In this document: piece after piece, positions 13,392 to 21,788 of the stretch
Position numbering within the stretch: position 1 is the stretch's first letter
How the letters are laid out: the number at the start of each line of letters is the position of its first letter
Assembly (NCBI GenBank): GCA_040307645.1
Contig: JAWRJF010000048.1
Span: 1-32,334, forward strand
Direction: 5' to 3'
Length of the DNA: 32,334 nt
Source of the DNA: JAVXAG01 sp040307645
Lineage (GTDB): Bacteria > Bacillota > Clostridia > Peptostreptococcales > Anaerovoracaceae
Program-made: the position numbers and the translations under genes
Notes under the pieces: generated by a model
Databases searched by the model: none
The model's input: only the letters and a program-made list of their open reading frames with translations
Told to the model about the DNA's origin: nothing

Positions 13392-14501
13392 TTGTCAATA
13401 GAACGTCACTATTTCCCCGGTAATAATACGCCGGAGGGATTTTTTTCTTACTATAGATATATTATGGGACAGAGAGAGGCAAATAAAATAATTTGCATCA
13501 AGGGTGGCCCGGGAACTGGAAAATCTACATTTATGAAAAAAGTAGGGGATCGTCTTGTAGATCAAGATGAAGATGTTGATTTTTTACATTGTTCTTCCGA
13601 TGAAAACTCTTTGGATGGAATAATAATAAAAAGAAAAAACATTGCTATAGTTGATGGAACAAGTCCCCATGTTATCGATCCCATAACTCCCGGGGCGGTA
13701 GATAATATAATTAACTTTGGCCAATATTGGGATGAAGCAAAACTTGCTGGAAACAAAGATGATATTATAAGTTATAATGAAGAATGCAGTAAATGGTACC
13801 GGTTAGCATATAGCTATCTAGCAGCTGCAAAGTGCATGTACAGTAATTTAGAAAAGCTATATAATGATAGTGTTGAAATATCAGAGATATATAAGCTTTC
13901 GGCAGACATAATTGCAAAAGAATATAGAAATTTAGATATTTCTTTGAAACCAGGCAGTATGAAAAGGTTTTTTGCAAGTGCAATTACATCGAATGGAAAT
14001 GTTAATTACATTAAAACCTTACTTCAAGATATGAAGAAAGTATACTTAATAAATGTACCGGTAGGTTATGCCAATAGTAGTTTTATGAATATTATAGCAG
14101 AAGGTGCAATATATAGAGGTTTTGATGTTGAGGCATACTACTGCCCAATGAGCCCATCAGATAAAATCGAACATATTATCATTCCTGAAATTAAAACTGC
14201 ATTTACAACTGTTAATAAATGGCATGATTTAGAGCCTTGGGAAATATTTTATGTAGAAGAAGAGTCAGACCAGAATATTATATTAATAGATATATGTGAT
14301 TATACAAATAATTATTTTATGGAAAAAAATAATAGTATTATCGTAAACCTAACTAAATATATGGATATTTTAATAGATGAGGCGGTAAAGTGTTTAGGGC
14401 GAGCTAAAGAAAACCACGATATAGTAGAAAAGATGTATATTAAACATATGAATTTTGAAAAAATCGATCAATTAGTTGAAGATTTAATTTCAAATTTATA
14501 A
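13392..14501 (+). CDS. PRK06851-like P-loop ATPase with duplicated domain, second P-loop degenerate
   Basis: A 369-residue predicted cytoplasmic nucleotide-binding protein of unknown role. It starts at a TTG with AGGAGG 7 bases upstream. The N-terminal half has a Walker A GGPGTGKST (residues 38-46), then HCSSDENSLDG (66-76) and IAIVDGTSPHVIDP. The C-terminal half repeats the plan about 184 residues later: INVPVGYANSSFM (220-232) aligns without gaps to IKGGPGTGKSTFM (36-48), and YYCPMSPSDKIEHIIIPE corresponds to the HCSSDENSLDG region with the same 21-residue spacing to the Cys. In the second copy the key Lys is Asn (N228) and the glycines are lost, so it probably does not hydrolyse ATP. Flanked by DUF975 and a phosphate transporter, with no obvious functional link. 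Confidence 0.75.
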   Translation: MSIERHYFPGNNTPEGFFSYYRYIMGQREANKIICIKGGPGTGKSTFMKKVGDRLVDQDEDVDFLHCSSDENSLDGIIIKRKNIAIVDGTSPHVIDPITPGAVDNIINFGQYWDEAKLAGNKDDIISYNEECSKWYRLAYSYLAAAKCMYSNLEKLYNDSVEISEIYKLSADIIAKEYRNLDISLKPGSMKRFFASAITSNGNVNYIKTLLQDMKKVYLINVPVGYANSSFMNIIAEGAIYRGFDVEAYYCPMSPSDKIEHIIIPEIKTAFTTVNKWHDLEPWEIFYVEEESDQNIILIDICDYTNNYFMEKNNSIIVNLTKYMDILIDEAVKCLGRAKENHDIVEKMYIKHMNFEKIDQLVEDLISNL

Positions 14502-14507
14502 GCTGTT

Positions 14508-14541
14508 AGGCAACAAGTAAAATTGTTGCCTTGTTTTTTTT
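14508..14541 (+). terminator. intrinsic terminator after the P-loop ATPase gene
   Basis: A perfect 9-bp stem AGGCAACAA/TTGTTGCCT (14508-14516 with 14523-14531), loop GTAAAA, then TG and eight T residues. It overlaps the next promoter. Confidence 0.92.
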
Positions 14542-14559
14542 ATTGTAAAATAGTATAAT
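14531..14559 (+). promoter_or_regulatory. sigma-A type promoter for the Na+/phosphate cotransporter gene
   Basis: TTGTTT (14531-14536), a 17-base spacer and a perfect TATAAT (14554-14559). The -35 is formed by the T-run of the preceding terminator. Confidence 0.6.
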
Positions 14560-14601
14560 TTTATTTGATATATTGAAACATGGAAAGAACGGAGAAAAAA
14601 A

Positions 14602-16365
14602 TTGAATTTAGACGCTATATTATCTATGCTTGGTGGAATAGGTCTCTTCCTATACGGCATGAAGATTATGGGACAATCATTAGAACGTTTTGCTGGGGCG
14701 AAGATGGAAAAGACCTTAGAGAAACTTACTAATAGTAAAACAAAAGGTGTTTTGCTTGGAGCCGGGGTTACGGCAGTAATCCAAAGCTCATCTGCAACTA
14801 TTATTATGGTAATTGGTTTTCTTAACGCTGGTATCTTAAAGTTAATTCAAGCAGTTCCTGTAATAATGGGTGCAAATATAGGCACAACTGTTACAGCACA
14901 GATTCTACGACTAGGAGATATTGATAATGGAAACATTATACTTCAAATGATGAAACCTACGTCATTTGCTCCAATTTGCGTAGTAATAGGTGCTTTTGTT
15001 ATGTTAATATCAAAGCGCAATAAAACTAAGGATAAGGCAGGTATAGCTGTTGGTCTTGGAATTTTATTTATTGGAATGTCCATGATGGAAAACAGTTTTA
15101 AACCTTTGGCCAGCTCTGAGGAATTTATGAACACATTTTTGGTTTTGACCAACCCTATACTAGGTGTTTTGGCTGGTATGCTGGTAACCATAATTTTGCA
15201 GAGTTCATCTGCATCTGTTGGTGTGCTTCAAGCGATGTCTGTTACAGGTGCTATTACATTTTCAATGGCGGCGCCAATTGTTATAGGGCAAAATATAGGA
15301 AAATGCGTAACAGTGCTTCTGGCAAGTATCGGAACCAATAAGAATTCTAAGAGAGCTGTGTGTATAGATATCACAATGTCTTTAATAGGAGCTATTATTT
15401 TTTTAGTTGTAATATATGCTTATCAGAGTACAATTGGTTTTGGTAATTGGGATACTCCAATAAATAGGGGAGGTATAGCAGACTTTCATACTCTATTTAA
15501 CATTGTAACTTGTATAGTTATGTTGCCTTGCTGTAATATACTAATAAAAATATCTAAAAAAATAGTCAAGGATAAGAATAACTCTAAGATGGATCAAGAG
15601 TTAGCCTTATTAGATGATATTTTTATTTCTAATCCTGCTGTAGCTTTAGAACAATGTAGAAAAGTAATGGATTTTATGAATGATGCTGTAGTAGAAAACT
15701 ATAAGCTAGCTACAGAGGCGGTCTTTAACTATGATGAAAAAAACGTAGAAAAGATAATAGAAAACGAAAATTTTCTAGATAAAACAGAAGCGGTGTTAGG
15801 TGAATACCTTGTTAAAATCACTGAACAACATTTAAATAAAGAGGACAATAGACTTGCAACAGAATTCATGCATACCGTAGGAGATTTTGAGAGAATAGGT
15901 GATCACTGTATGAATATTATGGAGGTGGCGGAGTATAATAAAGATCAAGATATTGCTTTTTCTGGACCTGCAAAATTAGAAATCACTCATTTATTTAAAG
16001 CGGTAGAAAATATATTACATACTACAGTAAGTGCTTATCAAGACGAAAAAGAAAGTGTTTGTCATAAAGTGGGGCCTATGGAAGATGTTATAGATAATTT
16101 AGTTTCATTACTTAAATCTAAGCATATAGTTAGACTGCAAAGAGGTGCATGCACTACACAAGGCGGCATTTCATTTGTTGAGCTTTTAACTAACCTTGAA
16201 AGAATATCTGATCACTGTACAAACATTTCAGTACATCTTCACCAAAGAATACATAAAGAGAGTTTAGACACTAGTCTTAATCAAATATTTTATCCTACAA
16301 GCGATGAATATAAGGCAATGACCCAATACTATGAATCGATGTATATTGATCCAATAGAAGAGTAG
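14602..16365 (+). CDS. Na+/phosphate cotransporter family protein with C-terminal PhoU-like domain
   Basis: A 587-residue NptA/YjbB-type protein that moves inorganic phosphate with Na+. The membrane part (about 1-315) carries the duplicated Na_Pi_cotrans repeats, each with the QSSSA motif: AVIQSSSATIIMV and TIILQSSSASVGV, and the matching MGANIGTTVT and IGQNIGKCVT segments. The C-terminal part (about 330-575) is a helical PhoU-like domain with two repeats, each having ERI(G/S)DHC (FERIGDHCMNI and LERISDHCTNI), which in PhoU proteins binds metal clusters and gates transport. The start is a TTG with GGAG 7 bases upstream. Transport direction cannot be set from sequence. Confidence 0.9.
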   Translation: MNLDAILSMLGGIGLFLYGMKIMGQSLERFAGAKMEKTLEKLTNSKTKGVLLGAGVTAVIQSSSATIIMVIGFLNAGILKLIQAVPVIMGANIGTTVTAQILRLGDIDNGNIILQMMKPTSFAPICVVIGAFVMLISKRNKTKDKAGIAVGLGILFIGMSMMENSFKPLASSEEFMNTFLVLTNPILGVLAGMLVTIILQSSSASVGVLQAMSVTGAITFSMAAPIVIGQNIGKCVTVLLASIGTNKNSKRAVCIDITMSLIGAIIFLVVIYAYQSTIGFGNWDTPINRGGIADFHTLFNIVTCIVMLPCCNILIKISKKIVKDKNNSKMDQELALLDDIFISNPAVALEQCRKVMDFMNDAVVENYKLATEAVFNYDEKNVEKIIENENFLDKTEAVLGEYLVKITEQHLNKEDNRLATEFMHTVGDFERIGDHCMNIMEVAEYNKDQDIAFSGPAKLEITHLFKAVENILHTTVSAYQDEKESVCHKVGPMEDVIDNLVSLLKSKHIVRLQRGACTTQGGISFVELLTNLERISDHCTNISVHLHQRIHKESLDTSLNQIFYPTSDEYKAMTQYYESMYIDPIEE

Positions 16366-16370
16366 AAAAT

Positions 16371-16402
16371 ACCCCGTAACTTCAAATAAGATGTTACGGG
16401 GT
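16371..16402. terminator. bidirectional intrinsic terminator
   Basis: A perfect 10-bp stem ACCCCGTAAC/GTTACGGGGT (16371-16380 with 16393-16402), 12-base loop, with T-rich tracts on either side. It separates the phosphate transporter (plus) from the converging pseudouridine synthase gene (minus). Confidence 0.9.
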
Positions 16403-16415
16403 TCTTTTAATAAGA

Positions 16416-17312
16416 CTATTTAGATACAAGCTCTATTGCCTTTTTAATATCTAAAGGAAGATCAGCCGTAGTGGTAATTCGTTGTCTTGTAACAGGATGA
16501 TCAAAAGATAACGAGTAAGCATGAAGAGCTTGCCTTTCAATTAACCAAGGGTTTTCTCCGCCATATAAATGGTCGCCGACAACGGGATGGCCTATATGTG
16601 ACATATGTACTCTAATTTGATGCGTTCTACCTGTTTCAAGTAAGAGTTCTACTAGAGAATAGCCTTTATCATAACGTTTTAATACTTTGACGTGGGTTAT
16701 GGAAGGATACCCACCATCAACCATGACGCCCCTTTCTACACGTTGGGGATCAGGCCTGCCAATGGGTAGATTTATAGTAAACTGATCCTCTTCAACTATT
16801 CCTTTGACAAGAGCTTTATAACGTTTTTCTATAGAATTGTATTTCATCTGTTTAGTAAAATCATCTTGAGCATGAGAATTTTTTGCAATTACCAAAAGTC
16901 CTGAGGTATCCATATCTAAGCGGTTTATAAACCTTATCTTAAACTGCTGATTATTATCCTCCATATATTTCATAAGACCATTTGCAATGGTATGAAGTGG
17001 GTGACCTTTAGTTGGATGAACTATTATCCCGGGCTGCTTGTTTATAATCAATAAATCATTATCTTCAAAAACAGGATTTATGGGAATGTTTTCCTTTGGA
17101 AAATCACTTTTTTCATCTGGAAGATTTATTGAAATGATGTCTCCAGGATTAGGGGTTATCCATCCTGCTGTTGTAATTCCGTTGAGCATAATTAAATTTT
17201 GACGCCTGAGCTTTGATAAAAGTCTAGAAGAAAAAGAAAAATTACTTCTTATTAGGTCTTTTATACATAACCCTTGGTCACTTTCTTTTACAATGTATTC
17301 AAATTTAGCCAT
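16416..17312 (-). CDS. RluA-family pseudouridine synthase
   Basis: Converts specific uridines in 23S rRNA (or tRNA) to pseudouridine. The protein has 298 residues. The N-terminal about 60 residues look like an S4-type RNA-binding region (RLLSKLRRQNLIMLNG and NPGDII). The catalytic domain has IINKQPGIIVHPT, the signature INRLDMDTSGLLVIAKN with the nucleophilic Asp, EKRYKALVKG, TGRTHQIRVHMSHIGHPVVGDHLYGG. Architecture resembles RluD, but the exact target cannot be assigned. AGAGGT precedes the ATG. Last gene of the pepF-nadK-rluA-like minus-strand group, 24 bases after nadK. Confidence 0.92.
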   Translation of the reverse strand: MAKFEYIVKESDQGLCIKDLIRSNFSFSSRLLSKLRRQNLIMLNGITTAGWITPNPGDIISINLPDEKSDFPKENIPINPVFEDNDLLIINKQPGIIVHPTKGHPLHTIANGLMKYMEDNNQQFKIRFINRLDMDTSGLLVIAKNSHAQDDFTKQMKYNSIEKRYKALVKGIVEEDQFTINLPIGRPDPQRVERGVMVDGGYPSITHVKVLKRYDKGYSLVELLLETGRTHQIRVHMSHIGHPVVGDHLYGGENPWLIERQALHAYSLSFDHPVTRQRITTTADLPLDIKKAIELVSK

Positions 17313-17336
17313 AGTACCTCTTTTATAATTATAGTT

Positions 17337-18140
17337 TTATAAGAATTTGCTTTTTACTTTTTTCCAAAAATCATAAGTTTCAAACCTCATAAGTTTTACT
17401 TTGATATCAGAAAAGGTTATTTCTATTTCTTTAACATTTTCATATTCTGAAGATTCTCCATCATATACTATCATCAGCTTATTTCTGTCTTTATCAAGAT
17501 CTGGGACTATTCCTAAACTAAGTTCTGATGGAAGCATTATACTTGAAGTAAAAGAACGATAAGCGGTAGTATTCATGGGTGCAATAGGTGTGACTTGAAG
17601 AATATTTAGTCTTGGGTCAACAATACTACCTCCTAATGAGTAATTATAAGCTGTACTTCCAGCAGGGGTGGCAACAAGTATGCCATCACCACTGAACCTT
17701 TCTATAAAACTGCCGCCAATTGATATGTTTAAATGAACAGAGTAGGATGAATTTCCTTTTATAGCAATTTCATTTAATCCAATATGGGAATATTCATTAT
17801 CTCTTGTACGTACAATAGATTTAACTGTAGATAGCTGCTGTATTACGTATTTACCGTGAGTATAGTTAAAAATAAAATCATCAAGCTGGCTAGGCAGTAT
17901 TTCTTGGAAAAAACCAAGATGTCCGGTATTTATTCCAATTATAGGAACAGATGGAAAGTCAAACTTATGAATAGATTCAAGGAAGGTACCATCACCACCG
18001 ATGCATACTAAAAGATCTGTATCACTATTAAAGTGAGATTGAACTTCTAATCCTACATTATCTAGTTTTTGCCTCAGTTTTTTTTCGATTTTTTTAGATG
18101 CTAAACTTTCATTAGCATAAATAAATATTTGTTTATTCAT
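17337..18140 (-). CDS. nadK: NAD kinase
   Basis: Phosphorylates NAD to NADP. The protein has 267 residues from the ATG at 18140; an upstream in-frame TTG (18173) lies inside pepF and has no ribosome site. The diacylglycerol-kinase-like fold motifs are present: CIGGDGTFLES (GGDG ATP site), INTGHLGFFQ, and the NAD-binding FSGDGILVATPAGSTAYNYSLGG. The start lies 7 bases after the pepF stop with only a weak AAGTG site, so translation is probably coupled to pepF. In Clostridia nadK more often sits next to tlyA, argR and recN; here it is between a peptidase and a pseudouridine synthase. Confidence 0.94.
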   Translation of the reverse strand: MNKQIFIYANESLASKKIEKKLRQKLDNVGLEVQSHFNSDTDLLVCIGGDGTFLESIHKFDFPSVPIIGINTGHLGFFQEILPSQLDDFIFNYTHGKYVIQQLSTVKSIVRTRDNEYSHIGLNEIAIKGNSSYSVHLNISIGGSFIERFSGDGILVATPAGSTAYNYSLGGSIVDPRLNILQVTPIAPMNTTAYRSFTSSIMLPSELSLGIVPDLDKDRNKLMIVYDGESSEYENVKEIEITFSDIKVKLMRFETYDFWKKVKSKFL

Positions 18141-18147
18141 ATCACTT

Positions 18148-19947
18148 TTATAATAGTTTTTCCAATTCTTCAACTAATGTTTTGAATTTTTCCATAGCCA
18201 TAACGATAGGTTCAGGTGTACTCATATCTACACCAGCAATTTTTAAAAGCTCTACTGGATAGTTACTGTCACCAGTTTTTAAAAATTCCTTATATGCATC
18301 TCTGGCTTTTTCTCCTTCATTTAGAATCTTTTGTGAGATAGCAGTTGCAGCAGAGTATCCGGTTGCATACTGGTAAACATAGAAGGCTCTATAAAAATGA
18401 GGGATTCGTGCCCATTCATATTTAATGAATTCATCCTCATCTAAAGCAGGCCCAAAATATTTTTTGTTAAGTTTATCATATTCATCTGACAACCATTGGG
18501 CAGTAAGTGTAACACCTTTTTCAGAAGCCTCATGGGTTAGCTTTTCAAATTCTGCAAACATAGTCTGTCTGAATAAAGTAGTCCTAAATTCTTCAATATA
18601 TAGATTTAAGAGATACTTCTTCATATTAGGATCATTTTCTTTTCCAAGAAGGTGTTGCATTAACAATGACTCGTTTACCGTTGAGGCAACTTCAGCAGTA
18701 AAAATTGAGTGACCACCATAAACAAATGGTTGATTTTCTCTAGTATAACTTGAATGCATAGAGTGTCCCATTTCATGAACTAGTGTAAAGACATCTTTTA
18801 AAGTTTCAGTGTAATTTAACAAAATATAAGGCATAGTATCGTATGAACCAAAGCTATAAGCGCCACTGGTTTTGCCTTCATTTTCGTATACATCAATCCA
18901 TCCGGAATCAATTCCTTTAGAAAGTCTAGAAATATATTCTTCTCCTAAAGGAGCAAGACCTTCCTTCATAATTTCAATTGCCTCTTCATAAGGAATTTGT
19001 TTTTTTGGAAGTTCTACAAGAGGAACATATACATCATACATTTTAAGCTGATCTGTACATAAAACTTCCTTTCTTATTTGGATATATTTGTGTAGAACCG
19101 GTAGATAATCATTTACAACTTTAATTAAATTGTCATAAACAGAGGTTGGTATGTTGTCACCAGAAAGTGCAGCTTCAAGTGAAGAATCATATTTTCTGAT
19201 TCTTGCAGAAACAACATCAGACTTTGTATTGTAATTGTAATTTGTTGAAACTGTATTTATAAGATTCTTGTAGGAGTTATACATATTTTCATAAGCATTT
19301 TTTCTGACTTTTCTATCATGAGATTCCATGAAATTAATGTAATTTCCATGAGTTAATTTTACAGTATCACCATCCTCGTCTATTATTGTGCCAAAGTCAA
19401 TATCCGCGTTATTTAGCATAGTAAAAATGTCATTTGTTGCACCAGTCACTTCACTCATCTGTGCTAATATATTTTCTTCATTTTTGGATAAAACATGTTT
19501 TTTCTCTCTCAAAATATCATTGATTACGAATGAGTATTTGGAAAGTTTAGGATATTCCTGAACTAGAGAAAGTAGTCTTTCATCTGAAGCCTCAAGGAGC
19601 TCAGGTACAAAAAAAGACATTGAAGCGGAAACCTTTGCCATAGCAGTACTACAATTCCCATTCATCGCTTGATACTTTGTTACTCTATTATCTTCATCTT
19701 GTTTCATTCGGGCATATACATAAGCTCGTTCTAAAGTTTTCCATATATAGTCTTTTTCTGAAAGGGCATTAAATAATGTTTCGCCACTTTCTGTAAGTCG
19801 ACCTTGATATTCAGTAAATTTATCGGTACGAGAAAGTACATTATCTATATCTTTTTGCCATAAATCTTCTGTTGGATACATCGCCTCAATATTCCATTTA
19901 TATTTTTTATCTATTTCTTCTCTTTTTTTTAAATTTTTATCTCCCAT
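18148..19947 (-). CDS. pepF: oligoendopeptidase F (M3B metallopeptidase)
   Basis: A cytoplasmic zinc endopeptidase that cleaves short peptides. The protein has 599 residues from the ATG at 19947 with GGAGG 5 bases upstream; the longer frame to 20031 only translates the A/T-rich promoter region. Catalytic motif is VHEMGHSMHSSYT (HEXXH), with the downstream Glu ligand in TAEVASTVNES, the typical arrangement in M3 peptidases. The N-terminal helical part (IDKKYKWNIEAMYPTEDLWQ) is the standard PepF opening. C-terminal signatures ARIPHFYRAFYVYQYATGYSAA are also present. No signal peptide. First gene of a pepF-nadK-pseudouridine synthase group, divergent from murI. Confidence 0.95.
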   Translation of the reverse strand: MGDKNLKKREEIDKKYKWNIEAMYPTEDLWQKDIDNVLSRTDKFTEYQGRLTESGETLFNALSEKDYIWKTLERAYVYARMKQDEDNRVTKYQAMNGNCSTAMAKVSASMSFFVPELLEASDERLLSLVQEYPKLSKYSFVINDILREKKHVLSKNEENILAQMSEVTGATNDIFTMLNNADIDFGTIIDEDGDTVKLTHGNYINFMESHDRKVRKNAYENMYNSYKNLINTVSTNYNYNTKSDVVSARIRKYDSSLEAALSGDNIPTSVYDNLIKVVNDYLPVLHKYIQIRKEVLCTDQLKMYDVYVPLVELPKKQIPYEEAIEIMKEGLAPLGEEYISRLSKGIDSGWIDVYENEGKTSGAYSFGSYDTMPYILLNYTETLKDVFTLVHEMGHSMHSSYTRENQPFVYGGHSIFTAEVASTVNESLLMQHLLGKENDPNMKKYLLNLYIEEFRTTLFRQTMFAEFEKLTHEASEKGVTLTAQWLSDEYDKLNKKYFGPALDEDEFIKYEWARIPHFYRAFYVYQYATGYSAATAISQKILNEGEKARDAYKEFLKTGDSNYPVELLKIAGVDMSTPEPIVMAMEKFKTLVEELEKLL

Positions 19948-19960
19948 TTTAACCTCCGTA

Positions 19961-19989
19961 TAGAAATTATTTAGTATTTGTAGTATAAT
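19961..19989 (+). promoter_or_regulatory. possible promoter for murI
   Basis: A good -10, TATAAT at 19984-19989, with a weak -35 TAGAAA (19961-19966) at 17-base spacing in the 87-base pepF-murI divergent region. Confidence 0.35.
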
Positions 19990-20002
19990 CATGAATATTA
20001 TT

Positions 20003-20031
20003 ATTATAACATAAATGGAAAGGAATATCAC
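20003..20031 (-). promoter_or_regulatory. possible promoter for pepF
   Basis: On the minus strand GTGATA (20031-20026), a 17-base spacer and TATAAT (20008-20003). It would overlap the murI ribosome site on the other strand. Confidence 0.4.
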
Positions 20032-20034
20032 TAA

Positions 20035-20850
20035 ATGGACAACAGACCTATAGGTTTTTTTGATTCAGGTCTAGGCGGGCTGACTAGTATTCCCCATCTG
20101 ATAAAAGAAATTCCTAATGAAAAAATAATTTTCTTTGGCGATACAGCTAGGACTCCTTATGGTTCTAAGTCACCGGCAACCATAAAGCAATTTACTATGC
20201 AGATTGGAGATTTTCTTGTAAAAAATAATGTAAAGATGATTGTCATCGCTTGCAATACTGTAAGCGCAACATGTTTAGAGGATTTAAGAGCTGCATATCC
20301 TGATATACCTGTAATTGGAGTTATTTCTCCTACGGCAAGAGTTGTTGCAAAGCATTGTTGTGAAGAGGACAGAGTTGGAATAATTGCTACTAAAGTAACT
20401 GTTTCAAGCGGTGCATACGAAAGAAAAATAAAAGAAAAAAACCCTTCAATTAAAAATGTATTCTCTAAAGCATGTCCTGCTTTTGTTCCTTTAATTGAAG
20501 AGGGGATAATTGACAATGAGATAATGGATCTTACTATAAAATATTATTTAGACAGCTTTATAAAAGAAAATAGTATAAATCATTTAGTTTTAGGATGCAC
20601 ACATTATCCTTTAATAAGTAAAAATATAAGGAAGTTATATCCTAAGCTAAATATAATTAGCTCATCAAGAGAAGTTGTAGAGGCTATTCGACTAGAATTA
20701 AAGGCGCGCGATATGTTTGCAGAAAAGAATAATTTAAAAAATATGTTTTACGCCAGCGATCTTTCGGAGAACTTTGTAAATATGATAAAGAATATTTTAG
20801 GGGAGGAAGAAGAAGGCTTGAATATTAATTTTAAAAATTTAGATATTTAG
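20035..20850 (+). CDS. murI: glutamate racemase
   Basis: Interconverts L- and D-glutamate to supply D-Glu for peptidoglycan. The protein has 271 residues. The opening PIGFFDSGLGGLTSIPHL carries the catalytic Asp-Ser; the first cysteine is in VIACNTVSA and the second in LVLGCTHYPLI with its adjacent His. FFGDTARTPYGSKS is the substrate loop. All residues of the two-base mechanism are present. Starts with AUG after AAGGA at 10-base spacing. Followed 27 bases later by an unknown acidic protein gene and probably co-transcribed with it. Confidence 0.96.
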   Translation: MDNRPIGFFDSGLGGLTSIPHLIKEIPNEKIIFFGDTARTPYGSKSPATIKQFTMQIGDFLVKNNVKMIVIACNTVSATCLEDLRAAYPDIPVIGVISPTARVVAKHCCEEDRVGIIATKVTVSSGAYERKIKEKNPSIKNVFSKACPAFVPLIEEGIIDNEIMDLTIKYYLDSFIKENSINHLVLGCTHYPLISKNIRKLYPKLNIISSSREVVEAIRLELKARDMFAEKNNLKNMFYASDLSENFVNMIKNILGEEEEGLNINFKNLDI

Positions 20851-20877
20851 TAATTTAGATTAGGAGATACTAATACC

Positions 20878-21432
20878 ATGGATAAAGAACGATTATACGA
20901 AATATTAGATATTGAAAATGGAAGCCAGTTTGAGTATTTTGAAAATCTGGCTGATTTATTAGAATGTGAAGAGAATATTGACAATGATATTTTATATGAA
21001 CTTGTAAAAGAAATAAACAAAGAAACTTTTGCTGAGTTATGTAAAAACTACTTTGATGAAGTGATAGATACAATCCCAAGTGATGCTATTGATATTTTTA
21101 CTCTTCTAAATAATATCAAACTGTCATTTATCGGAATGGCAAAAAACTGCGAGGATTATAGCACCTTAGTGCATTTAGCAGATGAGATATATAGATTTAG
21201 ACAATGGTATAACATGGGTATTTCTGTTGAATGCCAAAATATTTCCACAGGAGAAATAAAAGCTTTATGTGTAAGAGATGCTCTTATTTTATCTAGACTA
21301 GAAAAACTAGGTGAGGAAGAGTATTCTTACAATTTTAACCATGCCCTTGATTATCAGATTGAAGAATATATTATGTCTTTTGCAGACATGGTTGTAGAAG
21401 AAGAAACTGAAGGAATTGAAGAAGATAATTAA
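20878..21432 (+). CDS. hypothetical acidic protein
   Basis: I do not recognise a family. The 184-residue protein is soluble, strongly acidic and predicted mostly helical, without signal peptide or membrane segment. The N-terminal about 60 residues (LYEILDIENGSQFEYFENLADLLECEE) and the middle (FTLLNNIKLSFIGMAKNCEDYSTLVHLADEIYRFRQWY) look like packed helices. The tail ends in a run of Glu/Asp (EEETEGIEEDN). It has six cysteines, scattered and without a motif. It sits 27 bases after murI with GGAGATAC before the ATG, so it is likely expressed with murI. It is followed by the sporulation-type promoter of the next gene. Confidence 0.7.
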   Translation: MDKERLYEILDIENGSQFEYFENLADLLECEENIDNDILYELVKEINKETFAELCKNYFDEVIDTIPSDAIDIFTLLNNIKLSFIGMAKNCEDYSTLVHLADEIYRFRQWYNMGISVECQNISTGEIKALCVRDALILSRLEKLGEEEYSYNFNHALDYQIEEYIMSFADMVVEEETEGIEEDN

Positions 21433-21459
21433 CAAAATGAATACAGACTGCATACTATA
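21432..21459 (+). promoter_or_regulatory. sigma-K/sigma-E-like sporulation promoter
   Basis: AC (21432-21433), a 17-base spacer, then CATACTATA (21451-21459), an exact fit to the late mother-cell consensus AC-N16/17-CATANNNTA. Transcription would start near 21466, about 33 bases before the ATG of the Cys-rich small protein. Confidence 0.5.
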
Positions 21460-21498
21460 AGTTAAGAATGATTATGACTGATGTATGGAGGTTTTTGT

Positions 21499-21705
21499 AT
21501 GTGTGATAATAAAAAAGATTGTTACGACAGAGATAGAATGGAATGTTGCGAAAAGGAATGTATCCATGATTGCAGAGAAAAATGTTTCCAGGAATGCTAC
21601 TGTGATAATAACAGTGGGTGGGGGATACTTATTCTATTGATTGTGTTGTACTTACTATTCTGTAATAATAACGGAAAAGGTGGACTCTTTGGAGGTCTAT
21701 TCTAG
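21499..21705 (+). CDS. small Cys-rich membrane protein with CX3C repeats (possible spore protein)
   Basis: A 68-residue protein from the ATG at 21499, which has GGAGG 7 bases upstream; an in-frame ATG at 21481 lies before that ribosome site and has none of its own. Residues 2-35 contain nine cysteines (2, 8, 16, 17, 21, 25, 29, 33, 35), six of them spaced C-x3-C-x3-C-x3-C-x3-C-x-C and surrounded by charged residues, so on a helix they would line one face. Then comes one hydrophobic helix (about 41-54), a tenth Cys at 55 and a Gly/Phe-rich end (GGLFGGLF). No known family is recognised. The sporulation-type promoter suggests a mother-cell product, perhaps cross-linked or metal-binding in the spore envelope; this is inference. 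Confidence 0.75.
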   Translation: MCDNKKDCYDRDRMECCEKECIHDCREKCFQECYCDNNSGWGILILLIVLYLLFCNNNGKGGLFGGLF

Positions 21706-21714
21706 TCTAAAAGG

Positions 21715-21740
21715 AAGCAAGCATAATGCTTGCTTTTTTT
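21715..21740 (+). terminator. intrinsic terminator after the Cys-rich small protein gene
   Basis: An 8-bp stem AAGCAAGC/GCTTGCTT (21715-21722 with 21728-21735), loop ATAAT, then a T-run. Confidence 0.88.
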
Positions 21741-21788
21741 ATTTGCAGATGTTAGTATTTTAAATAGAATAATCGTAGGAGGTAATTG

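Noticed and set aside
19948..20031. Extra 28-residue hydrophobic N-terminus on PepF (MIFLSIYVIIIIF...)
   Set aside because: It translates the A/T-rich promoter region; the ATG at 19947 has a proper GGAGG and gives the usual PepF length, so this is not a signal peptide.
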